NCBI GenBank assembly: GCA_947057875.1 | Contig: CAMSEX010000031.1 | Coordinates: 1 to 12,173, forward strand | From: an uncultured Clostridium sp. | GTDB taxonomy: Bacteria; Bacillota; Clostridia; TANB77; CAG-508 | DNA: 12,173 nucleotides | Direction: 5' to 3' | In this document: positions 7,654 through 12,173 of the stretch, one piece after another | Position numbering within the stretch: position 1 is the first letter of the stretch | Layout: each line of letters begins with the position of its first letter | Notes under the pieces: generated by a model | The model's input: only the letters and a program-made list of their open reading frames with translations | What the model was told of the DNA's origin: nothing | The model's database searches: none | Position numbers and translations under genes: made by a program

Positions 7654-7714
7654 CTCTGAAATGAAAATCGCCAAATGCTAGAAATTTTAGGCATTTGGCG
7701 ATTTTCATTCAGAG
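7654..7714 (+). terminator. Long 24-bp hairpin after the hydrolase gene
   Basis: The arm at 7654-7678 pairs with 7691-7714 over 24 base pairs with a single bulged A at 7659 and a 12-nt loop. It starts 3 nt after the stop codon. No T run follows directly: the next bases are the TTGACA of the next promoter, and an eight-T run appears only at 7727-7734. It is probably a terminator or 3' stabiliser, but not a canonical one. Confidence 0.7.
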
Positions 7715-7744
7715 TTGACAATTTTGTTTTTTTTATGATATAAT
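7715..7744 (+). promoter_or_regulatory. Near-consensus promoter of the membrane-protein gene
   Basis: A perfect TTGACA at 7715-7720, an 18-nt T-rich spacer and TGATATAAT at 7736-7744 (perfect -10 with extended TG). It touches the preceding hairpin without a gap. The predicted start near 7751 leaves only about 16 nt before the ATG, just enough for the AGGAGGG ribosome site. Confidence 0.88.
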
Positions 7745-7766
7745 GAACTAAATAGGAGGGAAAGTG

Positions 7767-8396
7767 ATGTTGCAAGATAAATTAATATCATATATCAAAA
7801 TATTTTTTGTGGGAATTTTTGTTGGAATCATAACTAGACTTACAGATTTGTTACCTCCTGATGATATATGGGCTTTTCAGTCTATAGCTACCTTATATGG
7901 ATTTTGGATTGTAAGTATTATAATTCTTGTTAGATGTAGTTCTTCTCATAAAAATTCTGGATTGAATGTGCTGTTATATATGGTTGGAATGACAATCAGT
8001 TTTTATGTATTGCAGTATATTTTAGGTCAGTTTTGGAGCATGTTTGATAATGGTGGATTTAAAACCAGTTTATGTATGATATATTTAGTTTTATCGGTTA
8101 TTTGTGGGATTGGTGGATATATATTATATTTTTGGAATCAAGAAAATAAACTAAGTTCTGTTTTGCTAGCATTACCTGTAAGTGCCTTATTGGCAGAAGG
8201 AATAGGGACGTTAATTTATTTTATGAAGCATGAGATATATTTATTTCAACTATTATTTGATTTGATAAGTGCTTTGATATTAGGTGTTTTATTTTATAAA
8301 AAATCAAAATATAAATGGATATATTGTATTGTTTTGATAATTGTTACTATGATTGTGTATTCAGTAATTTATATGCCTTTTTTAGATATTATTTAG
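7767..8396 (+). CDS. Polytopic membrane protein, function unknown (possibly DUF6518-like)
   Basis: A 209-residue, very hydrophobic protein with about seven membrane helices and short loops. The first begins at residue 8 and the last (YCIVLIIVTMIVYSVIYM) nearly closes the protein. Conserved-looking segments include TRLTDLLPPDD after helix 1, FQSIATLYGFW, the SSSHKNSGLN loop, and FQLLFDLISALILGVLFYKK. These resemble a small uncharacterised Bacillota membrane family that I believe is filed as DUF6518; treat that as a recollection. The ATG at 7767 is preferred over GTG at 7764 because it lies 7 nt from AGGAGG (7754-7759). The gene has its own strong promoter and ends inside the arm of a hairpin, so it is a single-gene unit. 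No catalytic or transporter motif is visible. Confidence 0.75.
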   Translation: MLQDKLISYIKIFFVGIFVGIITRLTDLLPPDDIWAFQSIATLYGFWIVSIIILVRCSSSHKNSGLNVLLYMVGMTISFYVLQYILGQFWSMFDNGGFKTSLCMIYLVLSVICGIGGYILYFWNQENKLSSVLLALPVSALLAEGIGTLIYFMKHEIYLFQLLFDLISALILGVLFYKKSKYKWIYCIVLIIVTMIVYSVIYMPFLDII

Positions 8397-8444
8397 CAAA
8401 ACCACCAGTAAAGAACTAAGAGGTTTTTTACTGGTGGTTTTGCT
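8395..8444. terminator. Perfect 18-bp hairpin shared by two converging genes
   Basis: 8395-8412 and 8427-8444 are perfect inverted repeats (AGCAAAACCACCAGTAAA type) with a 14-nt loop. The left arm begins inside the TAG stop of the membrane-protein gene. The stem lies between that plus-strand gene and the minus-strand gene ending at 8464, so it can serve both. T tracts outside the stem are weak on both sides. Confidence 0.8.
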
Positions 8445-8463
8445 TATTTAAGGCATGTTATTT

Positions 8464-9021
8464 CTACATTTCTTCGTAAACGACTGCCAAGTCAAATTGA
8501 GCAGAAGATTGGATGAAGAAGCAAAAATGTTCTGTTTTATGATAGTAACCTGTATAGAATTTGTTTTTGCTTTTTTCTAAACCAGTTGCATGAATTAGTG
8601 TAAATTTATAGCTCGCATCTGTGTGAAAATTCAAAAATGTATTGCCAAAAACATTTTTCTTAAGAGATGATTGATAATCTGCAAGTATCTGGGAAAGTAA
8701 ATCGAGATTATCACAACTGCCAAAAAGGCAATTTATAACAGGTGTAACAACAGGGAGGCAAAAGGCCTCGCCGACATGCATTTTTGTGTAAATTTTCATA
8801 AATTCTGCAATTCCGATGTTACCAAATTTTTCTTTCAGAAAATCGTCTAATATTTTTTCTGGTGTTGAAAAAATTTGGGCTGGAGTGGCCGAGATTTTTG
8901 CGTTTAACTCTGAAGTAGAGTTGAGTTTTGGAAATTGTTGAAGAGATTTCTCAACTTCCCACTGGTTATTCTCAAAAATCCGAAATGGTATAACCTCTTG
9001 TAATAAAGCTATTTCATTCAT
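8464..9021 (-). CDS. Hypothetical protein, 185 residues
   Basis: I do not recognise this protein. It is soluble-looking, with no signal peptide or membrane helix. Mixed alpha/beta content is suggested: a helical front half (KILDDFLKEKFGNIGIAEFMKIY), then a more strand-like C-terminal half with FGNTFLNFHTD, YKFTLIHATG and FCFFIQSSAQFDLAVVYEEM. Cysteines occur at scattered positions without a CxxC pair. The start is well supported: AGGAGG lies about 10 nt upstream of the ATG, and a good promoter at 9085-9113 drives it. It is monocistronic and converges on the membrane-protein gene. If the tRNA reading at 9202-9221 is right, this gene lay just downstream of a tRNA gene before the element inserted, so it belongs to the host chromosome rather than the element. 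Confidence 0.75.
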   Translation of the reverse strand: MNEIALLQEVIPFRIFENNQWEVEKSLQQFPKLNSTSELNAKISATPAQIFSTPEKILDDFLKEKFGNIGIAEFMKIYTKMHVGEAFCLPVVTPVINCLFGSCDNLDLLSQILADYQSSLKKNVFGNTFLNFHTDASYKFTLIHATGLEKSKNKFYTGYYHKTEHFCFFIQSSAQFDLAVVYEEM

Positions 9022-9084
9022 AGTGTTTGTACCTCCTGTTTTTTTTAGAATGAAAATTTTATATGAATATATAATACATTATAT

Positions 9085-9113
9085 ATATTAACATAAAATT
9101 GTGGATTTGTCAA
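9085..9113 (-). promoter_or_regulatory. Promoter of the 185-residue hypothetical gene
   Basis: On the minus strand, a perfect TTGACA (9113-9108), a 17-nt spacer ending in TGT, then TAATAT (9090-9085; 4/6) with extended -10 TG. The leader to the ATG at 9021 is about 57 nt and very AT-rich. Confidence 0.7.
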
Positions 9114-9157
9114 TTTTGGCTAATGATATATTATTTTGCAATTGATAAATAATAATA

Positions 9158-9192
9158 AAAAACAATGAAACTTAATAATTTTCATTGTTTTT
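9158..9192 (-). terminator. Perfect intrinsic terminator, probably of the interrupted tRNA gene
   Basis: A 13-bp perfect stem (AAAAACAATGAAA against TTTCATTGTTTTT) around a 9-nt loop, followed on the minus strand by TTATTATT. It lies 9 nt beyond the CCA of the tRNA 3' remnant, exactly where a tRNA transcription unit should end. It would also stop transcripts leaving the minus-strand element genes. Confidence 0.8.
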
Positions 9193-9201
9193 CCTAACTT
9201 T

Positions 9202-9221
9202 TGGAGGCGCCAATCGGATTT
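9202..9221 (-). other. tRNA 3'-end remnant (probably tRNA-Cys), candidate attachment site
   Basis: Read on the minus strand, 9221 to 9202 ends in TTGGCGCCTCCA and begins with AAATCCG. This fits tRNA positions 57-76: T-loop end AAATC with conserved A58 and C61, T-stem strand CCGAT, acceptor strand TGGCGCC, discriminator U73, and CCA. U73 with an inferred 5' acceptor GGCGCCA points to tRNA-Cys; tRNA-Gly also has U73 but normally starts GCGG. Upstream on the minus strand the match stops abruptly: the TTC of the T-loop is absent and AT-rich DNA follows, so only the last 20 bases are present. This is the standard footprint of a tyrosine-integrase element in a tRNA 3' end. Confidence 0.75.
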
Positions 9222-9283
9222 ATCTTTTCAAAAAAATTCTTGTAATACTATTAATATCAAGTTTTTCATTTCTCCAAAAAGTT

Positions 9284-9308
9284 TTCTTATGTAATTCTTA
9301 TGTAATTC
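9284..9308. repeat. Tandem 11-bp direct repeat near the attachment site
   Basis: TTCTTATGTAA occurs twice head to tail (9284-9294, 9295-9305), with a further TTC to 9308. A degenerate relative, TTCTTGTAA, is at 9237-9245. Directly repeated short sites 60-110 bp inside an element end are what arm-type integrase binding sites look like, but chance repetition in AT-rich DNA is possible. Confidence 0.5.
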
Positions 9309-9328
9309 AAAACTACACTTTTTTAATT

Positions 9329-9610
9329 TTATCCTAATCCTATATAGTTTCCTTCTGTATCATAAGCAGGGCAATACTCATATCCACAAGCATTCCATAT
9401 AGAATCGAAAACAGGTTTTAATATTGTTTCATTTTTATCATTAATATTGTCAATATATAGGTCATTAATACATAATATTTCTCTATCTATCTTCCCTTGT
9501 ACATGATGCGATGAGCTTCTATTTGATATTGTATAATTGATTGCATTTAAAAATGCATAACTTATTATAATTGGAGATATTATTCCAAGAGATTTATAAT
9601 ATTGCTTCAT
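9329..9610 (-). pseudogene. C-terminal fragment of the frameshifted AlbA_2/Schlafen-like gene
   Basis: A 93-residue open frame that I read as the detached C-terminus of the gene at 9612-10532. Its start, MKQYYKSLGIISPIIISYAF, continues the helix expected after the last residues of that gene. Its end, ILKPVFDSIWNACGY followed by YDTEGNY, is the pattern I recall at the C-terminus of about 400-residue AlbA_2-domain proteins. The ATG lies one base after the TGA of the upstream frame, so a coupled short protein is formally possible. However, it lacks its own ribosome binding site, and removing one T from a TTTT run restores a continuous frame. No further stop or frameshift has accumulated, so the break is recent, a sequencing error, or a recoding site. 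Confidence 0.7.
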
Positions 9611-9611
9611 T

Positions 9612-10532
9612 TCAATAAAATCTTGACATATACCGATTTAATAAATCTTCTGAATATATATGATCAACAGTTACTTTTGGTATAATTCCTTGTATAACAA
9701 AATCTTTTTCAAACCAATCATTTGTAGCTTTTTCAATGATACCATTATTTTTGAAATTAGCAATAGATTTATTGTTATATTGATTATAATTTATAGATAT
9801 TCCATCAATAGTTATAGTTTTCCATGTTGTATCTCCAAAAGCAGTTGAATTAGATTCCTTAACAGACTTTTTTATATCTGAAATAGAAAATAATTGTAAA
9901 GAATTATTAAATGCTGAAATAGGAATATAATGAACTACAAAAATAGGACTATTGGTTTTAAGTAAATTAGATTTATTAGACAATAAACCGTAATATTGAT
10001 TCATCTTATAATCTTCAATTCTTTTGTTCAAATCAATTCCTGAATTAAATGCTAGTCTTAATTCATTAACATCCATAGGATATTTTCCTTTATTATTTCT
10101 GTTAAAAAATTTTCCACTATTTTTAAATTCTATCCTATGAGGCAAAATTAAGCTTTGAGGAATTCTAATTATTAAAACACCTCTATTGTTTTCTATTGAT
10201 AATAAACGAAATTCAATATTTAATATAACTGGTTGAATTGAATCTCTAATTAATGATTCTATTTGCCTTATTAACAAATCTTCATTTGTATATGAAATTC
10301 CACAAATACTGATTGGTATTTTATTTTCTTCATCTTCTTCTAAACCAATTATAATATCTCCACCTATAGAATTGGCAAATGAAGAAATATCTGCTAAAAA
10401 TTCCTTTTTGTCACTATCTGTACTAATATTTAATTTACTTTTATATTCTAAAGTTTTATTTTCACTTACAGCGTTATCTATTAATAACTGAATGTCTTCC
10501 AATTTAATTTCTTCAATTTTTTTATTTATCAT
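9612..10532 (-). CDS. AlbA_2 (Schlafen-type) domain protein, 3'-truncated by frameshift
   Basis: A 306-residue protein starting at a well-supported ATG (AAGGAG 6 nt upstream). Residues about 20-165 form an AlbA_2 domain: the motif TLEYKSKL (27-34), EFLADISSFANSIGGDIIIGL (44-64, described here as one conserved block) and a later KFFNRNNKGKYPMDVNEL segment. Such domains occur in Schlafen-like putative regulators and nucleases, some linked to phage defence. The second part begins IFVVHYIPISAF (197-208), typical of the family's C-terminal region. The reading frame ends early at ...NRYMSRFY; one extra T in the A/T run at 9617-9620 appears to cause this, and the missing 93-95 residues continue in the next frame at 9329-9610. 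Repaired, it would be about 400 residues, the usual size. It is the cargo gene nearest the element's end. Confidence 0.8.
   Translation of the reverse strand: MINKKIEEIKLEDIQLLIDNAVSENKTLEYKSKLNISTDSDKKEFLADISSFANSIGGDIIIGLEEDEENKIPISICGISYTNEDLLIRQIESLIRDSIQPVILNIEFRLLSIENNRGVLIIRIPQSLILPHRIEFKNSGKFFNRNNKGKYPMDVNELRLAFNSGIDLNKRIEDYKMNQYYGLLSNKSNLLKTNSPIFVVHYIPISAFNNSLQLFSISDIKKSVKESNSTAFGDTTWKTITIDGISINYNQYNNKSIANFKNNGIIEKATNDWFEKDFVIQGIIPKVTVDHIYSEDLLNRYMSRFY
9617..9620 (-). other. Frameshift site in the AlbA_2 gene
   Basis: On the minus strand the run reads AGATTTTATTGAAATG. As written, translation gives S-R-F-Y-stop. With three Ts instead of four it gives S-R-F-I-E-M-K-Q and continues into the 93-residue downstream frame. 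Homopolymer slippage, in the cell or in sequencing, is the simplest cause. Confidence 0.7.
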
Positions 10533-10594
10533 AATTTACTCCTTATATTGTAAATTGAATCATAAAATTTTTCTACTCTATTATTCTTTTCTCT

Positions 10595-10623
10595 ATAATA
10601 ACACAAAAGCAAACGATTATCAA
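10595..10623 (-). promoter_or_regulatory. Promoter of the AlbA_2 gene, inside the integrase terminator
   Basis: On the minus strand, TTGATA (10623-10618; 5/6), a 17-nt spacer ending in TGT, then TATTAT (10600-10595; 5/6) with extended -10 TG. The -35 lies in the loop and inner stem of the integrase terminator. The leader to the ATG at 10532 is about 55 nt. Confidence 0.65.
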
Positions 10624-10638
10624 GTAATCATTTGCTTT
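10606..10638 (-). terminator. Intrinsic terminator of the integrase gene
   Basis: A 14-bp stem with one mismatch (arms AAAGCAAATGATTA and TAATCGTTTGCTTT on the minus strand) around a five-base loop, followed by TT then GTG. It begins 6 nt after the integrase stop codon. The T tract is short, so read-through into the AlbA_2 gene is likely to some degree. Confidence 0.7.
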
Positions 10639-10644
10639 AAAATT

Positions 10645-12066
10645 TTACATATAATAACTTAAATCTGACTGTTCATATAATTTATTTAAGTTAGCCACTT
10701 CTTTATTTTTAAACTTTTCCAATATATGAACATACGTCTTTCTTAATTTCTCAACAGATGTTCCAACTAATGAAGAAATAATTTCAATCCTAATCCCATT
10801 TTCAATACACCTTGTTACAAAAGTATGTTTTGTCATATGTATATTGCAACCTGTCTTTAAATATGGCTTTATTTGTAATTCTCTACAAATTCGTTTTAAC
10901 AAGGCTGTCATTTGGCTTGTTGTTATATAACTGCCATCTAAATTACAAAATACTAACTTATTTGTATTATATTCATTTGCTTTTGCCATTTCAATTTGAC
11001 ATTGAAGAATTGTCTTTAATTCATTATGATTGCACACATAAAATGGTATTTGACGACATACACTTTCATTCAATATTCTTTTCTTTCTTCCAGTTTTAGT
11101 TGTACTACTTTTGCCAACTTTTATTGAAATTTTATTTTTATTGCCTTCTTTTACAATTTTCTTTATTTCCTTTGACAATGTCGCATTTATAATTAATATT
11201 TCATTCTCAAAATCTGTATTTTCTTCATAATCCAATGAACAGATTTCTCCACATCTTGCACCAGTTGCAAACAAAACTTTCAATAAATTTATTGCTGTCA
11301 TTTTATCTATTTTAGAATTTGCACCAATCTCAAATTTTTCCGAAGAAATATACTTAATTATTTGTTTTTGTTCCTCAATCTCAAATGCTTCAACTTTTTT
11401 CTTATCTTTATTACTAATGCTTTTTTCAACTTTATTCATAGGATTATTTTGAAAGTCAATTACTTGATTTTCAACAGCTTTTTTGAAAGTCGCATTTAAT
11501 TCATCATATACTTTATCAATTGTACTTTGACTATAATTTATTTTACTATCTAATAAATCTTGTAATTGCCTTGTTGTTATTTTTTGAATAGGAAGATTCA
11601 CAATTTCGGATTTTGCAATATTTAATATATTTTCATTATTTCTAATATAAGAACTTTCTGTTATTTTATTCGACTTTAGTTTGTTTTCTTCTACCATATT
11701 CATATATTCTAGCAATGTTACATTACTTTTATCTATGTAATTATCTTTATCAATTTCAACCAATTTTTCTCGTTTCGTTTTATTAACTTCTTTTTTTACT
11801 TTTCCAGAAGTAATCGTCTTTTGTTTTCCTTTTACAGTTGCTTGTGCAATCCACACTTCCTGACAATAAAATCGATCACAATATTTTAAACAATCTTCTT
11901 TACATTCTCTACATTTTTTACACTTTTTAGTACCTTGTCTATTATTACATTCTTGTCTATCTGTACAATTTTTGCAAATATCACATTCTCTATCTAATTT
12001 TTTAACCCTTTCTTTTTTGACGATGGTTCTATAAAAAGAACCATCACCTTTTAAATTTTTCTTCAT
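10645..12066 (-). CDS. Tyrosine recombinase/integrase with a Cys-rich insert in its arm-binding domain
   Basis: A 473-residue phage/ICE-type integrase that should move the element in and out of the tRNA site. The N-terminus (GDGSFYR, then VWIAQATVKGKQKTITSG at 71-88) is a three-strand arm-binding domain, split by an insert at about 14-70 holding ten cysteines (28, 31, 34, 40, 49, 52, 55, 59, 63, 68), probably a zinc module. A SAM-like core-binding domain follows (about 115-215). The catalytic domain has Arg271 in ATGARCGE, Lys324 in TTKTGRKKR, His410 in HMTKHTFVTR and Tyr445 in RKTYVHIL. The usual second Arg is Lys413, and the usual His/Trp after the LG-type turn is Thr436, so activity may be reduced or adapted. 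The start is clear: AGGAGGA 7 nt upstream. A gene lies 25 nt upstream in the same direction. Confidence 0.93.
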   Translation of the reverse strand: MKKNLKGDGSFYRTIVKKERVKKLDRECDICKNCTDRQECNNRQGTKKCKKCRECKEDCLKYCDRFYCQEVWIAQATVKGKQKTITSGKVKKEVNKTKREKLVEIDKDNYIDKSNVTLLEYMNMVEENKLKSNKITESSYIRNNENILNIAKSEIVNLPIQKITTRQLQDLLDSKINYSQSTIDKVYDELNATFKKAVENQVIDFQNNPMNKVEKSISNKDKKKVEAFEIEEQKQIIKYISSEKFEIGANSKIDKMTAINLLKVLFATGARCGEICSLDYEENTDFENEILIINATLSKEIKKIVKEGNKNKISIKVGKSSTTKTGRKKRILNESVCRQIPFYVCNHNELKTILQCQIEMAKANEYNTNKLVFCNLDGSYITTSQMTALLKRICRELQIKPYLKTGCNIHMTKHTFVTRCIENGIRIEIISSLVGTSVEKLRKTYVHILEKFKNKEVANLNKLYEQSDLSYYM

Positions 12067-12090
12067 AATTTTATCCTCCTGTCAGTATTT

Positions 12091-12173
12091 CTAATTACTA
12101 TCTAACATTCTCCACAATTTAAAGCAATCTTTGTAACCTTGCTTATATAAAAACATACTTTCTATTCCTATTA
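12091..12173 (-). CDS. 3' end of a gene upstream of the integrase (partial)
   Basis: The minus strand is open from the window edge to a TAG at 12093-12091, coding for about 27 residues ending ESMFLYKQGYKDCFKLW plus a short acidic tail. The amphipathic pattern with YKQGYKDC resembles C-termini of small clostridial element-borne proteins often found just upstream of integrases, but I cannot name the family. The stop lies about 10 nt before the integrase ribosome binding site, so the two are likely cotranscribed. A free-standing 21-residue peptide from the ATG at 12156 is less likely, because no ribosome site precedes it. Confidence 0.45.
   Translation of the reverse strand, partial: IGIESMFLYKQGYKDCFKLWRMLDSN

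Larger units (their letters stand above)
9202..12173. mobile_element. Integrative element inserted in a tRNA gene, one end only
   Basis: The left boundary is the tRNA 3' remnant; the right end is outside the window. Contents, all on the minus strand: a frameshifted AlbA_2 gene, a tyrosine integrase and the 3' end of another gene. On the minus strand the order in the intact chromosome should be full tRNA, element, 20-bp remnant, terminator, host gene. The intact tRNA should therefore lie beyond the right edge. Between the remnant and the first gene, 9222-9328 holds only AT-rich DNA with a tandem 11-bp repeat. No relaxase, capsid or replication gene is visible here, so the class (ICE, mobilisable island or prophage) is undecided. 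Confidence 0.7.

Noticed and set aside
9121..9200. Insertion-sequence terminal repeat at the hairpin 9158-9192
   Set aside because: No transposase is nearby and no second copy is seen; the position after a tRNA 3' end and the T-rich tail explain it as a terminator.
10812..11099. A 95-codon plus-strand frame inside the integrase
   Set aside because: Antisense to the catalytic domain, no ribosome site, and hydrophobic composition expected from complementing Lys/Asn-rich codons.

Overview
The window looks like a low-GC Bacillota chromosome, most likely an uncultured Clostridia-type gut bacterium. It is very AT-rich, has strong AGGAGG-type ribosome binding sites and sigma-A promoters, and uses TGG for Trp with TAA/TAG/TGA as ordinary stops, so it is not a code-4 mollicute. 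All five promoters I can place carry an extended -10 (TGn followed by a TATAAT-like hexamer).

Layout. (1) 59-2126, plus strand: two overlapping genes, a short HerA/TraD-like P-loop ATPase and a protein with 13 cysteines packed in its C-terminal half, closed by a strong bidirectional terminator. Just beyond it, on the minus strand, lies what looks like the stump of an older gene (2190-2318). (2) 2353-6330, plus strand: a tight three-gene glycan operon of UDP-galactopyranose mutase (glf), a polyprenyl-phosphate-type GT2 glycosyltransferase and a large GT-C membrane glycosyltransferase. Together they suggest transfer of a lipid-linked sugar, possibly galactofuranose, onto a surface polymer. (3) 6472-7650: an exported coiled-coil protein with a glucosaminidase-like peptidoglycan hydrolase domain, under a promoter built into an 11-bp inverted repeat. 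(4) 7767-8396: a polytopic membrane protein of unknown function with its own near-consensus promoter. (5) 8464-9021, minus strand: an unrecognised 185-residue protein.

(6) From about 9202 to the right edge is one end of an integrative element. A 20-bp stretch at 9202-9221 reads on the minus strand as the 3' end of a tRNA, probably tRNA-Cys (T-arm end, acceptor strand, U73, CCA). It is followed 9 nt later by a perfect intrinsic terminator, as expected after a tRNA gene, but the rest of the tRNA is missing and AT-rich element DNA takes its place. This is the expected distal attachment site left by an element inserted into a tRNA 3' end; the intact tRNA and other attachment site should lie right of the window. 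Inside it, all on the minus strand, are tandem 11-bp repeats, a Schlafen/AlbA_2-type gene broken by an apparent one-base frameshift (9329-10532), a tyrosine integrase with a ten-cysteine insert and unusual active-site residues (10645-12066), and the 3' end of another gene running off the edge.

The most promising leads for undescribed biology are the ATPase/Cys-rich pair, the Cys-cluster integrase, and the tRNA-targeted element with its frameshifted AlbA_2 gene. Family assignments rest on motif reading by eye; no database search was run.
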